From Bacteroidota bacterium (lineage in GTDB: Bacteria; Bacteroidota; Bacteroidia; Chitinophagales; Chitinophagaceae), in the NCBI GenBank assembly GCA_018266775.1, contig JAFDZS010000015.1, positions 248,001-312,000 on the forward strand: 64,000 nt of DNA. Direction: 5' to 3'. Below are positions 9,483 to 16,767 of the stretch, piece by piece. Under the pieces are notes generated by a model, which saw only the letters and a list, made by a program, of their open reading frames with translations, had not been told where the DNA came from and did no database searches. The stretch's first letter is position 1, and the number at the start of each line of letters is the position of its first letter. The position numbers and the translations under genes were made by a program.

Positions 9483-11869
9483 TGAAACTATTCATATCAA
9501 CAACATTTCGGGCAATAAAAAAGACGGCATGCTTTATTGCATTGTTGCTGTTATTGCTGCATTCAAATGCACAAACTGCATCGGGCAAATACGATATTGT
9601 TTGGAACAGTCCCTCGCAAAATGCAGGCGCATCCATGCCCTGCGGCGGCGGCGATATTGGAATGAACGTGTGGGTGGAAAATGGTGATCTGTTGATTTAT
9701 GTGGCACGCAGCGGCAATTTTGATGAGAACAATGCATTGATGAAAACAGGCCGTATCCGGTTGCAGTTATCACCCAATCCATTTACCGGGAAAAGTTTTA
9801 AACAGCAACTGCATCTGAAAGAAGGTTATGTAACGGTTGAAGGCATAAGTAATGGAGTGAAAGCAACCGTTACGATTTGGGCAGATGTGTTTAAACCTGT
9901 AGCACATTTTGATATCAGCGCCAGTAAAAAAATTGATGTTACGGCCACTTATGAAAGCTGGCGTTTCCAGGACAGGGTGATGAAACCGAGAGAGAATTTT
10001 GGTAACTCATGGAAGTGGGCTGCGCCAAAAAATAATGTATATAAAAGAGATATTACAGACTTTGACCGAAATGGTGTTTTGTTTTATCACTACAACAGTG
10101 AGAAAACCATTTTTGATACTACCGTTATTGAACAGGGATTGGATGTTGTTAAGAAGGACCTCTACAATCCATTACGCCATTTAGCATTTGGAGGTTTTTT
10201 TTATGGGCAAAATTTTCTTCCCTCCGGTAATTCATTGGGCTTTTATGAAAATACCGATTATAAAGGCTGGCAACTGAAAACAAAAAAGGCATCCACGCAT
10301 CAGGCATTGCAGTTGTATTTGCATAATGCGCAAGTGGAAGATATTGCACAGTGGAAACAGGCACTGGATTCATTACAAAATAAAGCAGGGGCAACTGCTG
10401 CAAAATCTTTTACTGCAACAAAGCAATGGTGGGCCAATTTCTGGAACAGGAGTTTTATTGAGATCAATAATAATGATACAGCAAGCAAGGGTTGGGAAGT
10501 AGCCCGCAATTATCAACTCTTCCGCTATATGCTGGCTTGTAACGCACACAGTGCATGGCCAACAAAATTCAATGGTGGTTTGTTTACGGTAGATCCGGTG
10601 TTTACCGATACCACCAAAACATTCACGCCAGATTTTCGCAATTGGGGTGGTGGCTTGCATACCATGCAAAACCAACGACTGGTCTATTATCCCATGATTA
10701 AAAATGGCGACTGGGATTTGATGCAACCACAGTTTGATTTTTACCTGCGCATATTAAAAAATGCAGAACTGCGCAGTAAAGTATATTGGAATCATGGGGG
10801 TGCATGTTTTACTGAGCAAATGGAAAATTATGGCCTGCCCGATTTTGCGGAATACGGTACCAAACGTCCCGCAGATTTTGACAAAGGCGTGGAGTACAAT
10901 AACTGGCTGGAATATTTATGGGATACCGTTTTGGAATTTTGTTCCATGATGCTGGATGAATATTATTATACAGGTAAAAATATTGATGATAAAATTCCTT
11001 TTATTAAAAGTTGCTTGCAGTTTTTTGATGAACATTATCAATACCTGGCCAAACAAAGGGGAGAAGCGCCATTGGATTCAGCGGGACACCTGAAATTATT
11101 TCCCGGCAGCGGTGCAGAAACTTTTAAGAGAGCATACAATGCATCAAGTACAATTGCAGCATTAGAAACAGTTTCATTTAAGTTGGTTAAATATTACAGT
11201 GATAAGTTACTGGCAGAACATGCTGATACCAATATCGCTGCCAGTTTCAATACTGCAGAATCAATATATCGCAGCATACCACCGCTGGAATACAGGAATT
11301 TCCAGGGCAACATTACTATCGCCCCAGCAAAAAGTTGGGAACGCATCAACAATACTGAATCTCCGCAACTGTATCCCGTTTTTCCCTGGAGAATATATGG
11401 CGTGGGTAAACCGGGTTTGGATACTGCACTCAACACCTGGAACTATGATACGAGTGTAATCAAATTCAGGAGTTACATAGGCTGGAAACAGGATAATATT
11501 TGGGCGGCCTGTTTGGGTTTAACCAAAGATGCGTGGGAACTTACGTCACAAAAATTACAAAACTCAGGAAGGCGCTTCCCGGCATTCTGGGGGCCGGGCT
11601 TCGACTGGACGCCCGATCACAACTGGGGCGGCAGCGGCATGATTGGTTTACAGGAAATGTTGCTGCAGGAAAATGAAAAGCAAATCCTCATCTTGCCCTC
11701 ATGGCCTAAACAAATGGATATACATTTTAAACTGCACGCTACCGGCAATACAACGGTAGAAGTAAACTGGAAGAAAGGCAGGCTTGTTCAGCTAAATGTT
11801 CAGCCGGCAACAAGGTTGAAAGATGTGATACTGGATGGAAAAGAGGCGTCAACGCTGCTGGTGCATTAA
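9479..11869 (+). CDS. DUF5703-type secreted glycan-active protein
   Basis: A 796-residue protein with a signal peptide ending near LLHSNAQ. The N-terminal part (YDIVWNSPSQNAGASMPCGGGDIGMNVWVENGDLL) matches the beta-sandwich of DUF5703 proteins, which resembles the N-terminal domain of GH95-type enzymes. The middle and C-terminal parts look like an alpha/alpha toroid (NYQLFRYMLACNAHSAWPTKFNGGLF, FKRAYNASSTIAALETVSF, FPAFWGPGFDWTPDHNWGGSGM). I know of no established activity for the family; a glycosidase or lyase is plausible from the fold and the neighbouring rhamnosidase. It is coupled to the AraC gene by a 4-bp overlap and followed at once by the convergent cytochrome gene. Confidence 0.7.
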   Translation: MMKLFISTTFRAIKKTACFIALLLLLLHSNAQTASGKYDIVWNSPSQNAGASMPCGGGDIGMNVWVENGDLLIYVARSGNFDENNALMKTGRIRLQLSPNPFTGKSFKQQLHLKEGYVTVEGISNGVKATVTIWADVFKPVAHFDISASKKIDVTATYESWRFQDRVMKPRENFGNSWKWAAPKNNVYKRDITDFDRNGVLFYHYNSEKTIFDTTVIEQGLDVVKKDLYNPLRHLAFGGFFYGQNFLPSGNSLGFYENTDYKGWQLKTKKASTHQALQLYLHNAQVEDIAQWKQALDSLQNKAGATAAKSFTATKQWWANFWNRSFIEINNNDTASKGWEVARNYQLFRYMLACNAHSAWPTKFNGGLFTVDPVFTDTTKTFTPDFRNWGGGLHTMQNQRLVYYPMIKNGDWDLMQPQFDFYLRILKNAELRSKVYWNHGGACFTEQMENYGLPDFAEYGTKRPADFDKGVEYNNWLEYLWDTVLEFCSMMLDEYYYTGKNIDDKIPFIKSCLQFFDEHYQYLAKQRGEAPLDSAGHLKLFPGSGAETFKRAYNASSTIAALETVSFKLVKYYSDKLLAEHADTNIAASFNTAESIYRSIPPLEYRNFQGNITIAPAKSWERINNTESPQLYPVFPWRIYGVGKPGLDTALNTWNYDTSVIKFRSYIGWKQDNIWAACLGLTKDAWELTSQKLQNSGRRFPAFWGPGFDWTPDHNWGGSGMIGLQEMLLQENEKQILILPSWPKQMDIHFKLHATGNTTVEVNWKKGRLVQLNVQPATRLKDVILDGKEASTLLVH

Positions 11870-11872
11870 TGT

Positions 11873-12271
11873 TTACTGGTTATCCGGGTACACTTTTCCC
11901 TTGTGGCAGGTGATGCAGGTTACAATAAGTGACGAGTCGCCTATAACTGGATTGGGTACACTAAAATAATTTTTGTTGATGTCCAGCGCCATGCGCATCA
12001 TTTCCCTGGCCCGGTCTTTTTCGGGGTTCGTGTCGCTGGCATAATCAGGTTCATGCGTGTCTTTATTTTCTGCATGGCAAAAAGTACAGGAAACGCCCAG
12101 TCCATCATTAAAATCATCCACCATAATTTTCTTCAGTTGTTTATCACTGATGTCTTTCGGCAGCACTTTCAGGTTTTTAAATTCATTGGCCGGCCGCGTG
12201 AAGGCGGTGGCGCCGAAAACTGCCGCCACCAGCGCTCCAATAACCACGGTCCGTTTACTCAATGCCTTCAT
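11873..12271 (-). CDS. Di-heme c-type cytochrome, small exported
   Basis: A 132-residue protein with an N-terminal signal or anchor helix (residues 7-23) and two heme-binding CxxCH motifs, CTFCH at 62-66 and CITCH at 119-123. The spacing and surrounding sequence resemble the photosynthetic reaction centre cytochrome c subunit-like family common in Bacteroidota, which have no photosystem; here it is a periplasmic electron carrier of unknown partner. An alternative ATG lies seven codons upstream (12292). It sits downstream of the metallophosphoesterase on the same strand with a 144-bp gap, probably one transcript. It is convergent with the DUF5703 gene, three bases apart. Confidence 0.85.
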   Translation of the reverse strand: MKALSKRTVVIGALVAAVFGATAFTRPANEFKNLKVLPKDISDKQLKKIMVDDFNDGLGVSCTFCHAENKDTHEPDYASDTNPEKDRAREMMRMALDINKNYFSVPNPVIGDSSLIVTCITCHKGKVYPDNQ

Positions 12272-12415
12272 ATAATAGTTTCTGTATACCATTAATGTTG
12301 TTTAATATCATGCAGCAGTAAAACAACTGCACACATTGCAAAAAGAAGTATTTACCCTCATTTCAGCAACAGTGTTGCTATTATTTAACAAATCGTTTTT
12401 GAAAGGGATGAATTG

Positions 12416-13429
12416 TTATTGCGTTTTCTGCGGTTCGGGTGCGGCATCCTGTAATGGAATGTCAGTAATCGCCAAACTATGTTTATGCTCCATGTACTGT
12501 ACGCTTGTTAAACCTAATACCGATTTTAATTTTTCTGCAGGCACTTTCATTGGCCCGGGTGCAGGTGCAGTACCCGGTGCTGGTTGCGGAAATGCCGTGG
12601 ATGCTGCAGAATGAAATGTAATATTCCCTTCCACCTTAAGCATGTTCTGGTGAATATGCCCATTCAATACCGATACAGAACCAAATCTTTTTAAATAACT
12701 CAATGCTTCTTCACTGTCCCTGGTTCCCCAACCCCAGGTTGGATAGACAGACCACAATGGAATGTGTGCAAAGATTACAATGGGCGTACTGGATGATAAA
12801 CCTTTCAAATCATCTTTTAACCAATTCAATTGATCCTGCCCCAGCATACCCAAACCACCTTCAGCAATGTTCAGCACATTTACCAAGCCAATAAAATGCA
12901 CATCGTTGTAATTATAGCTGTACCAGCCATTGCCCTTGGTATCTTTACCATATCGTTCCAGGTAGCCTTTGCCATTATCGCCCAACACATCGTGTTCGCC
13001 GGGTACATAAAAGATTTTTCCGGCTTTTACACTTTTCAGTTCCTGGTCTAAAGTATCAAACTCTTCGGGCTGCGCCAGGTGAGAAAGGTCGCCGGTATGC
13101 AGTACAAATGCAGGCTTGGTACTCATGGCATTGATCTTGGCAATAGCCGCTCTCAACGTACCGGTAACATCCGTGTTTGCGGGTTTGGTAAAACCAATAT
13201 GGCTGTCGCTGATCTGCACAAAACTGAAATCATTTTTTGGTAAAACAATATTGTCCTTTATGCGGCCGGTATGCTTGTCAATCAACTGGCTCATACCAAA
13301 AGCTTTCATGCTGCCGCCGCTCATCAGCCAAAGTACGCCGGTGCCTGCCCAGGCCATGCATTTAATAAAGCCAGCCCTGTCAATACCATCATCATTATGG
13401 TGTTGTTCTGTTACATTGTTGTCGTTCAT
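12416..13429 (-). CDS. Exported calcineurin-like metallophosphoesterase
   Basis: A 337-residue protein with the two-metal phosphoesterase motifs in order: SDSHIGF, LHTGDLSH, PGEHD (usually GNHD), FAHIPLW and LNGHIHQN. The N-terminus (DRAGFIKCMAWAGTGVLWL) resembles a Tat signal, but the second Arg of the twin-arginine pair is replaced by Ala, so the export route is uncertain. The C-terminal tail is Pro/Ala-rich (AFPQPAPGTAPAPGP). The phosphoester substrate is unknown. It precedes the di-heme cytochrome gene in the same orientation and is divergent from the histidine kinase gene. Confidence 0.85.
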   Translation of the reverse strand: MNDNNVTEQHHNDDGIDRAGFIKCMAWAGTGVLWLMSGGSMKAFGMSQLIDKHTGRIKDNIVLPKNDFSFVQISDSHIGFTKPANTDVTGTLRAAIAKINAMSTKPAFVLHTGDLSHLAQPEEFDTLDQELKSVKAGKIFYVPGEHDVLGDNGKGYLERYGKDTKGNGWYSYNYNDVHFIGLVNVLNIAEGGLGMLGQDQLNWLKDDLKGLSSSTPIVIFAHIPLWSVYPTWGWGTRDSEEALSYLKRFGSVSVLNGHIHQNMLKVEGNITFHSAASTAFPQPAPGTAPAPGPMKVPAEKLKSVLGLTSVQYMEHKHSLAITDIPLQDAAPEPQKTQ

Positions 13430-13557
13430 ACATAATTAATTTAGAAGTCAAAAAAACAAAGCCTGCAGCCGGCGGCATAATTTTTTACACCTGCAATATT
13501 GTTTTCTTGATGATCGCCCCTTTCATCAAGGTTTTTGCAGCTGTCGTGTAAAATACT

Positions 13558-13586
13558 TTTGTCCGCACAAAAGGGTTGTAAGTTTG
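13558..13586 (+). promoter_or_regulatory. Bacteroidota-type promoter of the histidine kinase gene
   Basis: TTTG at 13558-13561 and TAAGTTTG at 13579-13586 are separated by 17 bases and fit the -33/-7 consensus TTTG-N17-21-TAnnTTTG. The expected start of transcription falls almost on the GTG start at 13591, implying a leaderless or nearly leaderless message. Confidence 0.55.
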
Positions 13587-13590
13587 TAGC

Positions 13591-14628
13591 GTGAAAGCAA
13601 TAACAGGAATTTCCAAAACACAAAAATGGCTGGCCTTGCCGGCATGGTTGTTCCTGTATATATTCTGGGTGCTGGTTTTTCAAAAAAGAGCATTTGCATT
13701 TTCCCGTACGGCTACGGTGGAGTTTTGTTACCTGCTGTTCATTGCAGCCAATTATTATTTCAACAGCTTATTATTGATTCCGCGTTTTTTGTATCCAAAG
13801 CGGTATTTCTTATTTGGTTTGTTATTTATTGCGGGTGTGGTTATTACAGCGCTACTCCGTGTACCGTTAGCCATGTATCTGAATGAACATTATTTTATGC
13901 CGGGAGAAGATCAACCCGGATTTCAAAAAATATTCATGAATTCCCTGCTGAATATTTTTATCTGGGTGGTAGGTATCGTTGCCGCCAAACTGGTGATAGA
14001 CCGCTTCCGGTTTCAGCGTTATGTGGATGAGATCACGATGCAAAAAAATAAAGCGGAGCTTGATTTTCTGAATGCACAACTGAATCCGCATTTCTTATTC
14101 AATTCCATTAATTCTATTTACGGCCATATTGATAAAAAGAATACCGGTGCCAGGAATATGCTGCTCACATTTTCAGAAATGCTGCGTTACCAGTTGTATG
14201 AATGTAATACCGATATGGTGGATGTAGATAAGGAAATGAAATACATCAGTAATTATGTATCGCTGCAGCAAAGCCGTAAAGAAGATTCATTGATGGTAAA
14301 GTTGCAGGTTGCCGATAATGTGGGTGGTTTCTCTATTGCACCATTGTTGTTTATTGCTTTTATAGAAAATGCGTTTAAATATGTGGGCAATAGCTGCGAT
14401 AAAGATAATAGTGTTTCCATTACATTCGGTAAAAAGGAAAATATGCTGTGGTTTAGCTGCGTCAACACAATTGGTGCAGGAGTGAATAACAGTATTACGC
14501 ATAGTGGTATTGGAATCGCCAATACAAAAAAACGGCTGGCATTATTATATCCGGGTACACATGAGTTGTGTATCAGGGAAGATGAAGAATTGTATGTAGT
14601 GCAGTTGACTTTGCAACTCAATCCATAA
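13591..14628 (+). CDS. LytS/YehU-family sensor histidine kinase
   Basis: A 345-residue membrane kinase. Four hydrophobic helices occupy roughly residues 13-30, 43-63, 72-95 and 117-135. The His_kinase motif LNAQLNPHFLFNSINSIYG follows, with phospho-accepting His167, and then a GHKL ATPase domain with an N-box (IAFIENAFKYVG) and GIGIANTKKRLALLYPG. Such kinases pair with LytTR regulators, and one follows 12 bp downstream. There is no recognisable extracellular sensor domain, so the signal is unknown. The start is GTG 13591; no in-frame ATG exists before the first helix. Confidence 0.88.
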   Translation: MKAITGISKTQKWLALPAWLFLYIFWVLVFQKRAFAFSRTATVEFCYLLFIAANYYFNSLLLIPRFLYPKRYFLFGLLFIAGVVITALLRVPLAMYLNEHYFMPGEDQPGFQKIFMNSLLNIFIWVVGIVAAKLVIDRFRFQRYVDEITMQKNKAELDFLNAQLNPHFLFNSINSIYGHIDKKNTGARNMLLTFSEMLRYQLYECNTDMVDVDKEMKYISNYVSLQQSRKEDSLMVKLQVADNVGGFSIAPLLFIAFIENAFKYVGNSCDKDNSVSITFGKKENMLWFSCVNTIGAGVNNSITHSGIGIANTKKRLALLYPGTHELCIREDEELYVVQLTLQLNP

Positions 14629-14640
14629 AAAAATCATAGT

Positions 14641-15363
14641 ATGAAACTGAATTGCATAATTGTAGATGACGAACCCATAGCAAGAAAAGTGCTGGAGGAA
14701 TATATTGAGGATATTGATTTTTTAACGCTTTGTGGTAAAGCAGAAAATCCACATAAAGCCATGGCGTTGCTGGAGCAATTTCCTGTTGACCTGGTGTTTC
14801 TCGACATTAATATGCCGGGCATGACCGGCATTGATTTCTTAAAACATGTACCGACTGTGCCACCTACGATTTTAACCACTGCTTATATCGAATATGCTGT
14901 TGACGGTTTTGAACTGGATGTGCTGGATTACTTGGTCAAACCGTTTTCGCCGGCACGTTTTTTAAAGGCTTGTACCCGTGCCAGGGAATTTATTGAATTA
15001 AAAAAACAATCATTAAATACTGCAACACCAGCAACGCAGGAATATTTTTTTGTGAAATGCGATGGCATCATAGAAAAAGTATTGTACAATGAATTGCTGT
15101 ATATAGAAGCAATGCAGAATTATGTGGTGCTGCGTACTGAACATAAAAAAATGGTGGTATATCTAACCATAAAAGGAGTAGAGGCGCAATTACCTGCGGA
15201 TAATTTTTTAAAAATACACAAGTCAACCATTGTAAATAAAAATAAGATCAGGGCGATAGAAGGCCATTGCCTTCATGTAGGGCAGGAAAAATTGACCATC
15301 AGCCAAAGCTTATTTGACAGCGTGATGGACAATATTGTGCGTGACCGGCTTATTAAAAGGTGA
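14641..15363 (+). CDS. LytTR-family response regulator
   Basis: A 240-residue cytoplasmic regulator. The receiver domain (1-120) has the acidic pair D9/D10, phospho-acceptor D55 in VFLDINMPG, Thr79 and K100 in DYLVKP. The LytTR DNA-binding domain (about 138-238) shows the typical FVKCDG, LYIEAMQNYV and FLKIHKSTIVN segments. It forms a two-component operon with the kinase 12 bp upstream. The last ten codons and stop lie within a 33-bp sequence that recurs at 16086-16118, so the 3' end of this gene has been duplicated. Confidence 0.9.
   Translation: MKLNCIIVDDEPIARKVLEEYIEDIDFLTLCGKAENPHKAMALLEQFPVDLVFLDINMPGMTGIDFLKHVPTVPPTILTTAYIEYAVDGFELDVLDYLVKPFSPARFLKACTRAREFIELKKQSLNTATPATQEYFFVKCDGIIEKVLYNELLYIEAMQNYVVLRTEHKKMVVYLTIKGVEAQLPADNFLKIHKSTIVNKNKIRAIEGHCLHVGQEKLTISQSLFDSVMDNIVRDRLIKR
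15331..15363 (+). repeat. 33-bp direct repeat, copy 1 (3' end of lytTR gene)
   Basis: Identical over 33 bases to 16086-16118. It encodes the C-terminal NIVRDRLIKR and stop codon of the LytTR regulator. The two copies bracket a toxin-antitoxin-like cassette of about 720 bp. Confidence 0.95.
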
Positions 15364-15374
15364 TCAGCTGATCA
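15361..15374. repeat. Perfect 14-bp palindrome at the repeat junction
   Basis: TGATCAGCTGATCA is its own reverse complement. It begins at the stop codon of the LytTR gene, exactly at the inner edge of direct repeat copy 1. The sequence after copy 2 does not share it. Confidence 0.85.
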
Positions 15375-15422
15375 ATCAGGTTTTGCCTGCGTTCCCAAAG
15401 ATTTTTAATCTAAGAAATTATT

Positions 15423-15430
15423 TAATTTTG
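15423..15430 (+). promoter_or_regulatory. Putative -7 element upstream of the antitoxin-like gene
   Basis: TAATTTTG matches TAnnTTTG and lies 14 bases before the ATG at 15444. No well-spaced -33 TTTG is visible, so this is a weak call. Confidence 0.35.
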
Positions 15431-15443
15431 GAAAAACATCTTT

Positions 15444-15668
15444 ATGGCTGGCGCATTAAAATATATGGTTGATGAAAAAGGTGATAAAACATCTGTTTTA
15501 ATACCATTAAAAACATGGGAAAGAATTAACAGGGAGTATATGACACTGCAACATAAATTAAGGGTTCTCACAAGTATTAAAAACGGGATTAAAGAAATTA
15601 AGGCGTCAAGAAAGTCTGGTAAGAAACTTCAAACCCTTAAAGATTTTTTACGTGAAAGTAACCGTTAG
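15444..15668 (+). CDS. Putative antitoxin-like small protein
   Basis: A 74-residue charged protein (start MAGALKYMVDEKGDKTSVLIP). The N-terminal beta-strand and LIPLKTWERINREY segment resemble the short antitoxins paired with RelE/ParE-type toxins in Bacteroidota. The Lys-rich C-terminal tail (KASRKSGKKLQTLKDFLRE) could wrap a toxin. Its end overlaps the following toxin-like frame by 17 bp, as in toxin-antitoxin pairs. Both genes sit between two copies of a 33-bp repeat. I did not recognise a named antitoxin family with certainty; the call rests mainly on size, overlap and partner. Confidence 0.55.
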   Translation: MAGALKYMVDEKGDKTSVLIPLKTWERINREYMTLQHKLRVLTSIKNGIKEIKASRKSGKKLQTLKDFLRESNR

Positions 15669-16016
15669 AATTACCAGGTCGTTTAAGGTTGCCGTCAAAC
15701 CGCTTCTGAAAAAATATCATTCTATTTCCTCAGATCTGCTTAAGCTTGAAAAAGCACTTATTGAAACGCACGATTGGGAACTCCGTTAGGAAATGATTCA
15801 TTTAAGATCCGCTTAAAAATAACCAGCAAAGGAAAAGGTAAAAGTGGAGGAGCGAGGGTAATTACGCTCGTGGAAACAACAGTTATTGGAATAACTGAAA
15901 AAATTGCTGATGAAGAGATCACCGTAAACCTGGTTACAATTTATGACAAGTCAGAAGCCGCTGCTATTTCTCACAAAGAGCTAAAAGATTTAATCAAAAA
16001 TTTCAACGCTGAATAG
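15652..16016 (+). pseudogene. RelE/ParE-like toxin gene with a -1 frameshift
   Basis: From GTG 15652 one frame reads VKVTVRITRSFKVAVKPL and LLKLEKALIETH, then stops at TAG 15790-15792. The continuation GTPLGNDSFKIRLKITSKGK, SGGARVITLVETTVIG and VNLVTIYDKSEAAAISHKEL is in another frame to the stop at 16014-16016. The two halves together match the layout of type II RelE/ParE-superfamily toxins of about 120 residues (helical hairpin, then GTPLG...YKIR, GARVI, IYDKS). The junction near 15765-15775 needs one extra base, consistent with a single-base deletion, an assembly error, or less likely programmed frameshifting. As written, no full toxin is made. Confidence 0.65.
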
Positions 16017-16085
16017 CATGGCATCTTTTGAATGTAAATAATGCCCGACTGCATTTCCCCGGAGAATTATGTGAAACAGTAAGAA

Positions 16086-16118
16086 AATATTGTGCGTGAC
16101 CGGCTTATTAAAAGGTGA
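16086..16118 (+). repeat. 33-bp direct repeat, copy 2
   Basis: Exact copy of 15331-15363, 755 bp away in the same orientation. Here it is non-coding and follows the toxin-like remnant. Confidence 0.95.
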
Positions 16119-16206
16119 CCGTTCAACATAAAACAGCTGACGGAGTTGGTAATAGCAAACCGAATAATTAAATTCGCTTCCGGATTTGCCAATCAACTGC
16201 TATTTC

Positions 16207-16713
16207 ATGACCTTATCTTTAACAACCGACCGCCTGACCATCGAAAGGATTACACCAGGTGACAGCGCTTTTGTATTGGAATTAGTGAATACTGATGGAT
16301 GGATACAATTCATCGGCGACCGTAATGTACGCAGCATTGCTGATGCTGAACAATACATTCAAAAAATACAAAACAATCCTGCATATACTTACCTTGTTTT
16401 TAAATTGAAAGAAACCGGCTCTCCTGTCGGTGTGGTAACAGTCATCAAAAGAGATTACCTGGAATACCCGGATATTGGCTTTGCCATGCTGCCCGAATAT
16501 TCAGGCATGGGTTATTCTTATGAGGCCAGTAAAAAAGTTTTAGGTGAGTTGGAACGGTCCGGCAATCATCCCCGCATCCAGGCCATCACCATGAAAACAA
16601 ACGTGCGTTCCATTGCATTGCTCCAAAAACTGGGGCTGCAGTTTGAAAAAGAAATTTATGAAAACAACGAAACGCTGTTGTTGTTTACGATAGATTTTTT
16701 GCAGGCGCAATAA
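16207..16713 (+). CDS. GNAT-family N-acetyltransferase (RimJ/RimL type)
   Basis: A 168-residue protein beginning at ATG 16207 (MTLSLTTDRLTIERITPGD). The opening, the middle part (SPVGVVTVIKRDYLEYPDIGFAMLPEYSGMGYSYEA) and the ending NVRSIALLQKLGLQFEKEI match RimJ/RimL-like GNAT enzymes, which transfer acetyl from acetyl-CoA to amines such as protein N-termini. The acetyl-CoA loop appears as PEYSGMGYSYEA. The substrate is unknown. It stands alone, downstream of the repeat-bracketed cassette, and ends at a hairpin shared with the convergent dihydrolipoyl dehydrogenase gene. Confidence 0.85.
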   Translation: MTLSLTTDRLTIERITPGDSAFVLELVNTDGWIQFIGDRNVRSIADAEQYIQKIQNNPAYTYLVFKLKETGSPVGVVTVIKRDYLEYPDIGFAMLPEYSGMGYSYEASKKVLGELERSGNHPRIQAITMKTNVRSIALLQKLGLQFEKEIYENNETLLLFTIDFLQAQ

Positions 16714-16716
16714 AAA

Positions 16717-16734
16717 GGCCGCATCACTGCGGCC
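16717..16734. terminator. Bidirectional terminator hairpin
   Basis: GGCCGCA (16717-16723) pairs with TGCGGCC (16728-16734) around TCAC. An A-run precedes it and CCTTTC follows, so it can serve both the GNAT gene and the convergent lpd gene, better for the latter. Confidence 0.75.
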
Positions 16735-16767
16735 CTTTCATTTATCTGTTGTGGTCGAATCTCGTGA

